Shown: positions 28,201 through 40,200 of the stretch, piece after piece | Position numbering within the stretch: the stretch's first letter is position 1 | How the letters are laid out: the number at the start of each line of letters is the position of its first letter | DNA from: Owenia fusiformis | Taxonomy: Eukaryota > Annelida > Polychaeta > Sabellida > Oweniidae | Reading direction: 5' to 3' | NCBI GenBank assembly: GCA_903813345.2 | Contig: CAIIXF020000009.1 | Coordinates: forward strand, 62,001 to 126,000 | Length of the DNA stretch: 64,000 nucleotides | Notes under the pieces: generated by a model | What the model saw: the letters and a program-made list of their open reading frames with translations, nothing else | Told to the model about the DNA's origin: nothing | Database searches by the model: none | Position numbers and translations under genes: made by a program

Positions 28201-31200
28201 TGTAAACTAAGTCTTGTAATGACAAAGTTTCTCGATCCAGCAGTAATTCTTCAATCGGGCTGAAATTTTCTAAAACTTTGCCTGGAAATGACAAAGTTTC
28301 TCGGTTCAGCAGTATTGCTTCAATCGGGATGAAATATTCTAAAACTTTGCCTGGTAATGACAAAGTTTCTCGGTTCAGCAGTATTTCTTCAATCGGGCTG
28401 AAATATTCTAAAACTTTGCCTGGTAATGACAAAGTTTCTCAGTTCAGCAGTATTTCATCAAACGGGCTGGAATATTCTAAACTATGCCTGGAAATGACAA
28501 AGTTTCTCGGTCCAGCAGTATTACTTCAATCAGGCTGGAGTTATCTAGACTATGTCTGGAAATGACAAAGTTCCTCGATCCAGCAGTATTACTTCAATCA
28601 GGCTGGAGTTATCTAGACTATGTCTGGAAATGACAAAGTTCCTCGATCCAGCAGTATTACTTCAATCAGGCTGGAGTTATCTAGACTATGTCTGGAAATG
28701 ACAAAGTTCCTCGATCCAGCAAATCTTCTAAGTTTCTCATCCATCCTCAAATGAAACACTGGCACGGGAGATGTGTTCCAATCAAAAGTTGCCTACGTGT
28801 CTGCTAGGAGTGATCCGTGCTCTGTATTTATACCCCAGACAGGTTTTGCACACGAACCTAACAAGTGATTAATGGGCTGATGCAATACCTCGTCACCGGA
28901 TGTAATCACTGAATCAGGATATTAGTTTCGTAAAAATAACTGTCTTCACTTACAAATCACGATCTCGGCTTTTACACCCAATATCAATACATGTTTGGTA
29001 CATAATCAACAAGATTATAGTATAAACTCAATAAATATAACCATAAATGATCACTATCTAGTCTAATTACGCTTTGATTTGATCGAATTGAAAGCAGGAA
29101 GTGATAATTTCTGTAAAATGATAGTCAAGAGTTCTCGATCAACCGTAACCATAGTCACTGGTAAAACTACCCGATCAACATTAACTAAATCTGAACTCGA
29201 TAAAATAAAAAGTTGCTAACACCTCTGTAAGTACAAATAAAGTGCTTTAATCGATACTACAATTAAAGATCTTAATAATCTCAACTGTGAAGCACTTAAA
29301 TCAAAAAATTTAAAATCAAAATTTTGTTACACTCCTCCAATCCAATGATTTTGGTGTTAACAACACCAAGCCAAAGTACAATAAAAAAAAATAACAAAAT
29401 TTTGCTATCTTAGCTATCCTACAAAATACAATCTTACAATTTTCTAACCTCGAGGCTTACTAGCTTTCAATACAATGTACAATGAATATTCTAAACTCTG
29501 GCTTATCTCAAACCCTAACTTCACATATAGGACAAAATCATACTCATCCTAAATGTCTTGTTTGAAGCTCACTATCGAGTTAGTGTCTCTTGGTAAGGGA
29601 ATGATGATTATTTCTCCCATAACTATCTGTGTCACATACTCTTTCAGGAGCCACCATCCTTTTAGTGTCTCGAGCGGACACTACCCCTTTATCTTTGGGT
29701 GATAAATATCTCCCTGTCGCTACATGAGACCGTCGTCTCTCATGGACTACCAGTGCCCGTTCTTGGGCCCGTCTCCTGGAGTAGCAGTCGGCTATTCTAT
29801 GACCGAATTTATGGCAATAATAACATTCCAAGTTCCGAAATGTACTTCCCTTTGATTCAACAGTATACTGGCTCGGTTTTGCCAATACCTGAGTCTTCTT
29901 AGGTTTTTCTGGATATTCCTCCTGGCCTTGAATATCTTTTCCCATCTCCTCTAACATCTGGTTTGTCTTGTCTACTCCGTCCATTTTTTCTTGGACATTA
30001 ACATGGCTACACTTGAGCTTCTGAAAATCTTCTACTAATCGATTCCGCATATCTTGTAGTTGTCTCTCTTGAGTCTCCTTACTGACTTGAAACTGTTCTG
30101 CAAGTTTACTAATGCTATCGATTTGTATTTGCAAGGACTCCCCAAATCCCATCATCAGACTCTGTTGTGTTTCTAAAACTTGCATCATACATTTTTGTTG
30201 AGCCTCTGTCAACATCTGTATTTGACGCTGCTGAGCTACAACGGTCTCATTCATCATGGTTAACTTTTCTTCACCTTTCGCCTGTACTAAACTCGATGAT
30301 TGTCTATCAGTTACGGTTGGGGTTAAGGGTAATGTACGCCTTCTTGATGAGTCTCTTACATTGCTACGGACTGGAGACTGGGTGTTTTCTAACTCCTTTT
30401 CAGCCCAATAGTTATACCCTACACTCCAAAGACTAGGAGAATCACTGTTCTCCACTTCCCCAGTTGTATTTTTCATTCTTTCTCCTGAACTTGGCGTTAA
30501 CATCTCAGGAGACACCCAGTGAGTCACTTCATCTTCTCTTCGCACTAGCACAGTATCATTACCAGCTTTGGGGCTATCCATCTCTTCAGCACCTGTTTTC
30601 GTAACTACTGTCTTCTCCAAATCACTATCGCCCCTATTCACAACATCAGGAGGAGGCGGAAGATCAGACTCTTTCTCCATCTCGGGTGAAGTATATGTAA
30701 TCTATGATTTCACACGTTATCCCACCACTGCCACCAGTGTAACATTCAGCCTAATTATGGTAGTGTGGATGTTGTTTAATAGACTGTGTCACTGTGGGTC
30801 TCAGGGTATACGTTAAATATACACGTGGGAAATCTGTACATAACAACTTATATACAATTAAATACAATAACAGTTATATTGTGGCGTTTTAGCCCGTCAA
30901 AATAATACATGAAAATCGATGTATTTGCTTTACTTCAGTTACTGAGGCACTAAGGTTAAAGTCCTTTATATGCGATGATAGTTTTCAAAGCACTAATATC
31001 AGAGTCCTCTATACGAAAATACTTGTACTCTCAATTGTCTCTTGAGCTCTGGACTTGTTCAATTCAGCTAGGTATAAATCTGGGAATAACAGTCTCTCAT
31101 TACAGCTTCAGTGATTATGCCTTGGAATAACAGTCTCTCATTACAGCTTCAGTGATTATGCCTTGGAATAACAGTCTCTCAATGAAGGCAAATCTCAAGC

Positions 31201-34200
31201 TGGCCTGAAATAAAATAACTAAGTCTGGAATCAACTTAGTTCCTCAATATGTGGAATCTGCCTAAGATTCCCAGTAGCTCCTAAATCGATGAAGATCCTC
31301 TAAGTTCCTCAATATGTGGAATCTGCCTAAGATTCCCAGTAGCTCCTAAATCGATGAAGATCCTCTAAGTTCTTCAATATGTGGAATCTGCCTAAGATTC
31401 CCAGTAGCTCCTAAATCGATGAAGATCCTCTAAGTTCTTCAATATGTGGAATCTGCCTAAGATTCCCAGTAGCTCCTAAATCGATGAAGATCCTCTAAGT
31501 TCTTCAATATGTGGAATCTGCCTAAGATTCCCAGTAGCTCCTAAATCGATGAAGATCCTCTAAGTTCTTCAATATGTGGAATCTGCCTAAGATTCCCAGT
31601 AGTTCCTAAATAAACTAAGTGTCTCGTACTTAGTTTCCATTAAGTCATCCAGGTTGAGTGAAAATATTCTAAGTTCCTCAACAGCTCCTCCAAATGAGCT
31701 AAGTTTCTGGTACTTATTCTCACTTCAGTCAGGCTGGAATATTATATAATCTATGTCGGGAAATGACAGAGTTTCTCAATCCGGCAAAGTTCCTCAATCA
31801 GGCTGGAATATTATGAACTTTGTCTGGAAATGGCAAAGTTCCTCAGTCCAGCAGTATTTCTTCTGTCAGGCTGGAATATTGTATAAACTATGTCAGGAAA
31901 TGACAGAGTTTCTCAATCCGGCAAAGTTCCTCAATCAGGCTGGAATATTATGAACTTTGTCTGGAAATGGCAAAGTTCCTCAGTCCAGCAGTATTTCTTC
32001 AGTCAGGCTGGAATATTGTATAAACTATGTCAGGAAATGACAGAGTTTCTCAATCCGGCAAAGTTCCTCAATCAGGCTGGAATATTGTATAAACTATGTC
32101 GGGAAAATGACAGAGTTTCTCAGTCCAGCTGTATTTCCTCAATCAAGCTGGAATATTCCTCAATCCAGCAGAGTCCTTCAAACAGGCTGGAGTGGTATCA
32201 ACTATGTCGGGAAATGACAGAGTTTCTCAGTCCAGCTGTATTTCTTCAGTCAGGCTGGAATATTATGAACTTTGTCTGGAAATGGCAAAGTTCCTCAGTC
32301 CAGCAGTATTTCCTCAATCAAGCTGGAATATTCCTCAATCCAGCAGAGTCCTTCAAACAGGCTGGAGTGGTATCAACTATGTCGGGAAATGACAGAGTTT
32401 CTCAGTCCAGCTGTATTTCTTCAGTCAGGCTGGAATATTATGAACTTTGTCTGGAAATGGCAAAGTTCCTCAGTCCAGCAGTATTTCCTCAATCAAGCTG
32501 GAATATTCCTCAATCCAGCAGAGTCCTTCAAACAGGCTGGAGTTGTATCAACTATGTCGGGAAATGACAGAGTTTCTCAGTCCAGCTGTATTACTTCAGT
32601 CAGGCTGGAATATTGTATAAACTATGTCGGGAAATGACAGAGTTTCTCAATCCGGCAAAGTTCCTCAATCAGGCTGGAATATTATGAACTTTGTCTGGAA
32701 ATGGCAAAGTTCCTCAAACCAGCAGTATTTCTTCCGTCAGGCTGGAATATTGTATAAACTATGTCGGGAAATGACAAAGTTTCTCAATCCAGCAAAGTTC
32801 CTCAATCAGGCTGGTATATTATGAACTTTGTCTGGAAATGGCAAAGTTCCTCAAACCAGCAGTATTTCTTCCGTCAGGCTGGAATATTGTATAAACTATG
32901 TCGGGAAATGACAAAGTTTCTCAATCCAGCAAAGTTCCTCAATCAGGCTGGTATATTATGAACTTCGTCTGGAAATGGCAAAGTTCCTCAAACCAGCAGT
33001 ATTTCTTCCGTCAGGCTGGAATATTGTATAAACTATGTCGGGAAATGACAAAGTTTCTCAATCCAGCAAAGTTCCTCAATCAGGCTGGTATATTATGAAC
33101 TTTGTCTGGAAATGGCAAAGTTCCTCAAACCAGCAGTATTACTTCCGTCAACAAATTGATGAAAAATAATCGATCTAAAAAAATGGCTAAGTTTCTCAAG
33201 TTAGCTAAATTATGAAAAGAATAATGTAAGTTTCTCAATCTCAAAAATGGCAAAGTTTCTCAAGTTAACAATAGAAAAACATTAAGTCTCTTGATCTCGA
33301 AATTGGCAAAGTTTCTCAAGTTAACAATAGAAAAACAAGTTACTTAATAACACCTGAAAATACAAGTTTCTGGCACTCCTTCTCAATCAGGCTGGAATAA
33401 TGTAAACTAAGTCTTGTAATGACAAAGTTTCTCGATCCAGCAGTAATTCTTCAATCGTGCTGAAATTTTCTAAAACTTTGCCTGGAAATGACAAAGTTTC
33501 TCGGTTCAGCAGTATTGCTTCAATCGGGATGAAATATTCTAAAACTTTGCCTGGTAATGACAAAGTTTCTCGGTTCAGCAGTATTTCTTCAATCGGGCTG
33601 AAATATTCTAAAACTTTGCCTGGTAATGACAAAGTTTCTCAGTTCAGCAGTATTTCATCAAACGGGCTGGAATATTCTAAACTATGCCTGGAAATGACAA
33701 AGTTTCTCGGTCCAGCAGTATTACTTCAATCAGGCTGGAGTTATCTAGACTATGTCTGGAAATGACAAAGTTCCTCGATCCAGCAGTATTACTTCAATCA
33801 GGCTGGAGTTATCTAGACTATGTCTGGAAATGACAAAGTTCCTCGATCCAGCAGTATTACTTCAATCAGGCTGGAGTTATCTAGACTATGTCTGGAAATG
33901 ACAAAGTTCCTCGATCCAGCAAATCTTCTAAGTTTCTCATCCATCCTCAAATGAAACACTGGCACGGGAGATGTGTTCCAATCAAAAGTTGCCTACGTGT
34001 CTGCTAGGAGTGATCCGTGCTCTGTATTTATACCCCAGACAGGTTTTGCACACGAACCTAACAAGTGATTAATGGGCTGATGCAATACCTCGTCACCGGA
34101 TGTAATCACTGAATCAGGATATTAGTTTCGTAAAAATAACTGTCTTCACTTACAAATCACGATCTCGGCTTTTACACCCAATATCAATACATGTTTGGTA

Positions 34201-37200
34201 CATAATCAACAAGATTATAGTATAAACTCAATAAATATAACCATAAATGATCACTATCTAGTCTAATTACGCTTTGATTTGATCGAATTGAAAGCAGGAA
34301 GTGATAATTTCTGTAAAATGATAGTCAAGAGTTCTCGATCAACCGTAACCATAGTCACTGGTAAAACTACCCGATCAACATTAACTAAATCTGAACTCGA
34401 TAAAATAAAAAGTTGCTAACACCTCTGTAAGTACAAATAAAGTGCTTTAATCGATACTACAATTAAAGATCTTAATAATCTCAACTGTGAAGCACTTAAA
34501 TCAAAAAATTTAAAATCAAAATTTTGTTACAATATTCTTGAAGAATTTGAGCTACGACATGACAGATACTGTACATGCGTGCCACCTGGCATGAACATTT
34601 ACTGTAGATCCAAGGGCCCTCTATACACAAAATCAAGTACTGCGCTGAAGTCCATGACACTATGTGTATTACTATGTGGCCCTATGCGTGGATGTATAGA
34701 CATTTATGCAATCACTGTACATTACAAAATGGGTAAGCAAAATACAGCCAAATATATTTATTGTTTTTTAGATTTGGCTCTAGACTACTGTACCTCAGAC
34801 TGAGGTAAATGACTTACCACTGCGTTGCATTACACTTACTGAGTGAAAATTGAGTAAAAGTAAATTTATTTGGAAAGAAGAGATATCAACCTTGAATATC
34901 TTTATAATCTTGGAGCTTGAAATGCACATGGCACACAACACTTTTGGGTCCCGGCTTCCAAAGATTGAATTTTTTTGTTGTATTTTCTGCTCTCTTGAGC
35001 AAAACTATCCATTTTTTCCTTAATTCCTTTTCTTTGGGGAAAGAATGTCCCCCTTGTTTGTTTGAACAGCCGGGTACGGCACAGTAGCCCGGCATTATGA
35101 CAGGAATGGTCAAACTATCACGTAAACTTGCGAATTTTGGCAAGAATTTTTTTTACCGGAAGTCATTCTATTATCGCCCGATGGACAGTTAACGCAACGC
35201 CACCTATCGGTGGGAATAATTGATTGTAAAAGCTCAGATAGCCACCATCTTATTTAAGTCATTTGTAATCTTTCTGCCATGTAATTTCCTGTGATTTTCA
35301 TTTGATAGATAAAACTGGTGTAAAACCAAATCCAATTATTTATTTACGATTAAACTTTTAAACTTTACTCGATTTGTCGTGTTGATTGTTTGTAGTCATT
35401 GATTGATGGTTTCGATGGAATAACAGTAAAATGGCCCTACAATTAAATTTCTTATATCTTCCTAACTTCATTTCTTCACTCTGTTCCAAATCTTTCTTGT
35501 TCAATAAGTGTTTTCAACTTTTGTGACTATTCAAAGATGGCAGCACCTTACATATAGTCAAGCAATCAATCTCTTTCAGCTCAAATTCGATTCACTACGT
35601 TGCCATGGCCGTTCAGCTTACCACGCTACCATTTGTTTGCTTGTTCAGTCCTATTTGTTTGTTTGTACGGGTTGCTTTATTGTAGTATTGTTTAATTGAT
35701 TGATTGAGCAGCCTGTATGTGGCAGTTTCGGGATTAAGGCGGGGTTGTTACAAAGCCACGCGTCTCAAACTTACGAGCTCAGAATTATGGCTGATATGAC
35801 GAACAGATGTTAACGCTAGTAATGACACTTATAAAAACAATTAAAACACTATTAGCGTGGAAGAAAAACGACAAATGAAAACCTTACTTCTTTGTACACA
35901 CACCGACATCATCATAAGTTGGCAACAGGAAATCCCAGATAGATAGCGAGATTAATGAATTTGATAAAATCCCCAATCTTATCTACCCATGAAATAACAG
36001 AGAATGTGGGGATAAGACTCAACTACATTTCGGCGTTTTGTTTTACACGATCCGCAAGCTTGGATTCAAAATGTTCTCTCGCCTTGCACATGTTGTAGAT
36101 GGCTACCTGAACATTGACATTCATGAAGCCAGGATTTAAGTACGTGATAAGTTCTGGTTGCCAAACTTGTATACGGGAGTAACTTACCACACAGTTGTAC
36201 ATTACAGTACTCCCACCTCGAGTTACTATCTATGGTATAACACCAAGGACCCCCTGACGTGTAATCAGGGTTACGGCAATAGTTTTTTGCGTCATCTAGG
36301 GTGTCTTCAACGAATCGACTTGCAATTTGGGAGTGTGAGTGTGGACTCTGAGAATCCCATCTCTGACAGGTTCTTCCGGTATTAGTCACGGATAGCTCTC
36401 CTTGGTATTCGTGGCCAAGCGTGTCTGCTTTACAATCTGCAGCGTAATCTGGAACACGAGGTCTTTAAAAATGGCTGATGAAATTATGTGTCATTATGTA
36501 GTCGCCCGTGCTTAACAATCCCTGGCAACTGCCGGCGACTCCGGTCGAATTTAAACTTTCAAAAACTTAACTTTTTCCCGCCGTTCTTATGATCCAATTA
36601 GATTGCCCGATTTATTCAGTCCTTACGTGGGGACTTCCTGTTGACCTAGAAATGGCGATGTTTCGAAAATATTTCTCAATTCAACGATTTAAGCAGTGTT
36701 TAAGTCGTTTTTAGTGAACAAATCGTACAAAATGGCGGCCAAATACGATCACAACGAACATGTGGAGGAAATGGATTGCGATTTCGAGCTCTTTAGGCTC
36801 TTGGAAGCCGATAATGGTCATCGAAACTAGAAACTAGAATATTTTCTGAACTGAAAGATGAACATTCGATCGCTGCAAACTCAGTTTTGGATTCTGACCA
36901 GACGTTGAATCTCCACAGGGGCGAAGCGGCGGATTCTGGAGGAGTATTCATGGTATATTTATGCCCAGTCCTGTTTATTTACGTAAAAAATTCATGAGAA
37001 CATTTTTTCATGAGCCAGGCCGATGTACCTTTTCTTTGTGAAAATTTTATCCAGATTCATTCAGTAGTTATTGAGATATTAATTATTTAGTCCAGGCATA
37101 TCATTTTTTGCACTCTTTGAAAAATAAGTCAGTCGCGTGGGATATATTTGCTGAATTAAGTTAGCATGCTAACGATTAATACCGATCGAGCGCAATTCTC

Positions 37201-40200
37201 ATTCAATTTCACATTTTTTCTCGAGTCGTTAAATTCTAATTTTACATGTTAAGACTAAAATATATAATGCAGCAACAGTATCCGGTTGATCGAATGCTGA
37301 GGGAGATAGGAATAACTAAAGACATTTTTGATTAACCTGTTTTTGACACTTAAAAATATAAAAAACAAAAACATTTCGAATTGTGTGTTTAACATTATCA
37401 AACAAAAACAGAATGATATGATTGAAGAAAATAGACAAAAATTGAATTTGTTTAAATTTTTGATCCATTGTCTCATCATCCTATCACACAATTTATTAAA
37501 AAAATTGATGAAGATTTTTTCGACGTGGAGACTTAAAACCAGGCAACTGAAATCGAACGAAGTATGATCCAAGACTTTAGATGTCAGTACTATTCCAAAA
37601 TATGATTTCGAAAAGTTGAACTTTGTGAACATAGAATAATCATTAGGTTCACTGGATGTTACTTTACTTCACATTCAAAATCATATAACAACTTATAAAA
37701 AATCTTGTGTTTGTACTTACTCAGCTTTGGGCAGCGATATCTCACTTCGTAGTCCAGACATTGACCATTTTCCTGCTCACTGTTAACACAGGCAAAGCCA
37801 CCTTCCAATGAACAATCATGAGGAGCAGTAAACACCTGACCAGTTTCGAAAGCAGGGATATGACTACCTCCAGTCCTGCATTCTATCGCTATCGGATTGC
37901 TACAGGACATGAGCTGAACTATTAAGTGACCGTAGGCACAAATTCGTTTCCACTCATTTCAAAAATTTGGAAAATTGGAATTTTCCTTTGATAGCCTGTC
38001 AAAGCTTAATGTTTGAATCATTATCATTTAATCTATGACCTTGATAAATATATTTAAATTGCCAAACACTATCAAGCTTTATCATTTTTCAATACTCCTT
38101 GATAACATAACACCATTTACATTCGTAAGATTGTTTTCCTTAAAGGCCCCATGTAAAGTTTAAACCACTTTGGCTAATATTGTAGTCTTAACCAATGTTA
38201 TCAAAGTGTGATATGTGAAACTTTTTTTTTTAATTTCAAAAAGTGGTTTTTGATAGACTTTTTGTTCCAAAATTTGTGAATTTATTTAAAACCAACTTTT
38301 AGAGGTCACTCATATCTTCTAATTAGCCACAATTCATACCAATGCATAGCATTCATCCTCCCATGTTTTTTGCCGAAATAATTAAGAAAATCGGTTGATA
38401 AACAAGCGAGAAATGAACTTATCAGTGCATGAAAATGGTTCTGAGTAAAAATGCATTTCAAAATTTTAGTTCTCATAGAAACCAATGGTACAATGATATC
38501 TAAAACATAATTTATTCTTCCTTTTAACCTGGTTAGACAATCAACATTGGTTTTGTATGAAAGTCTAGCATATTTAGAAAAGATTGACATCGAAAAAAAA
38601 AATTCAATTTTTTTCAAAAAGTTTTTGGTACCTTAGTGACATCACTAATGTTTCAAAATATTTTTGATAAGCTAAAACATTGAAGTGGCCCATTAAATAT
38701 GACATTTTATTATTTAAATAGTGTGTCTTTTGTTCAATCTTTGCATTTGTGTTAAAAAGATTATCTTTTTTGAAATGCATTAAGAAATATTTAATGATTA
38801 AGAAATTTCAACTTTTTTGAAAAATGGCGGGAAATTTGAATATTTGAGAAATGAAATGCTCACAACTTTTTTTTCAAAAAATTTTTTTTGTTAAAAAATC
38901 TCTAAAATCACTTTTTAAGTCCTGACAAATAGTAAATGAATGATAAAAAAATATTTTCAAACTTTAGACGGGGACTTTAAAAGACAGAGGGGGGATAACC
39001 CCAGAGTTAAAATATGACATACGCTTATAATGTAAATCTGTATTGAGAAGACTATGATTGGTCAAAAATCGACAAACTGGTATTTTGGGTTATCAATGAT
39101 TAATTTCGTAACGACAAATGGTGGGCATTTTGTTAAATAACGGCCATCTTGAAAATTTCTCTTGAACCGACCTTCTTTATCTCTGAGCATCAGCATATAA
39201 AAATTGAGTTAAATCTGTCCAATGGAATTTGAATTATCAAAGATTACTTATTTACGAACATTTCAATTGGCAGTCATTTTAGCCATCTTGGAAATGCCTT
39301 CTTTAGCATAGCTCCTTTTTCCATTGGCATAAACATAAAAAATTTGAACCAAATCAGTCAATTTAAATTTGAGTTATCAAAGATTACGTTCTATTATTAA
39401 AAAAGGTTGCCGTTTTGAAATTCAGTCACCATTTTGAACATTTCTTTCCGAGCAACGTTTGTCCCTGGGCATTAGCATATAAAAGGAAGGGGTGCAATAA
39501 GTGCCAAATACCCCCATGGACAAAATGAAATGTATTATGTGTAAAATACAGAGTTAAATAATACTTTGGAAACATCTAAGTGTTTGGAAGCACATAACCT
39601 GAGATTTGGTTCATTTAGTTCAGCAAGGGTGTATTGACTTATTTATGGATGTGCAACATCAATTTATCATGAGGATATCATCAAATCCCAATTCGGCCCA
39701 TTGGTTTCCATTGATTATCACAAATCTTCCCAAAATACTCTATGACCTGAACGGACCTCAAACTAAATAATTTCACAATATTGTACAAATTGTTAATCAC
39801 ATCAGATGTGCTAATATGAAGTTTGCAATCGATTCAGGTCATACTTTGAACTAAAAGATTATACATTTTTTCATATTTTTCCCCCTGCAAAATGATTGTA
39901 GAAAGTGTTCCAAAAACAACTTTTACATCAAATGTCATACAACTTTGCAAATCCAAAAATTATACTAATATATTTCATTAATTAATAACATATTCGGATA
40001 AGATGGAAGGATGCGTAGGATGCAAATGGATTTTAAAAGACACAAAAGCAGGCGCCTGATTTAGATCTACGCCTATTCATTTCATGATTGAATATTGACC
40101 TATTAAGTGGCCCATTCATCAATACAGTGCTGATATATTAGTCAACAAGGTACTAGTGTACACATAAATGTAAAGATTAAACCAGTAATTTCATTTTGAA

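Larger units (their letters stand above)
25538..29331 (-). repeat. 3' LTR (element reads on minus)
   Basis: TG...CA ended with TGTAAC/GTTACA terminal inverted repeats. U3 is at the right side. A TATAAATA at 28825-28832 (minus) matches the promoter position of the 5' copy. An ATTAAA polyadenylation-type signal is at 25575-25580 (minus). Most of the LTR between them is tandem repeats. Confidence 0.95.
25538..34531 (-). mobile_element. Non-autonomous LTR retrotransposon with 3.8-kb LTRs (Gag only)
   Basis: Two 3,794-bp direct repeats (25538-29331 and 30738-34531) enclose a 1,406-bp interior. Each LTR, read on the minus strand, begins TGTAACAAAATTTT and ends GGCTGAATGTTACA. The element is flanked by the 4-bp duplication ATAT (25534-25537 and 34532-34535). 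The interior has a primer site next to the right-hand (5') LTR, a purine tract next to the left-hand (3') LTR, and one Gag-like frame. There is no protease, reverse transcriptase or integrase, so it must borrow enzymes. By eye I found one LTR difference (28258 G, 33458 T), pointing to very recent insertion. The layout recalls LARD/TR-GAG elements of plants. Confidence 0.95.
17857..35225. mobile_element. ISL2EU-like (PIF/Harbinger-related) DNA transposon, inactive, heavily nested
   Basis: Two convergent genes define it: SAP-SWIM-YqaJ on plus from 17959, and THAP-DDE on minus from 35095. From published descriptions as I recall them, ISL2EU elements pair a Harbinger-type transposase with a YqaJ nuclease. 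The limits are tentative: aatcaattattccca at 17857-17871 is repeated in reverse at 35211-35225, about 100-130 bp outside each start codon, but I found no convincing target duplication. Insertions inside are a LINE piece (18141-18600), TA-type elements (20531-21147, 23854-24209), a minisatellite (22112-22350) and a 9-kb LTR element (25538-34531). Confidence 0.7.

Noticed and set aside
26553-28565. Many 66- to 225-codon plus-strand frames with repeated SGNDRVSQS-like text (also at 31753-33765)
   Set aside because: These come from the tandem arrays in the LTRs and run against the element's own direction. Direct repetition explains them fully.
25538-34531. CRISPR array or segmental duplication as an explanation for the large direct repeats
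   Set aside because: TG...CA ends, 4-bp target duplication, primer site, purine tract and a Gag-like frame identify an LTR element.
16203-36187. A second complete F5/8C domain after the kringle
   Set aside because: I looked on minus for the VDLG...TQG half in the last intron and found none. The split-domain model fits better.
37255-37632. A 125-codon minus frame rich in Phe, Leu and Ser
   Set aside because: Low-complexity T-rich sequence in an intron of the mosaic gene; no domain.
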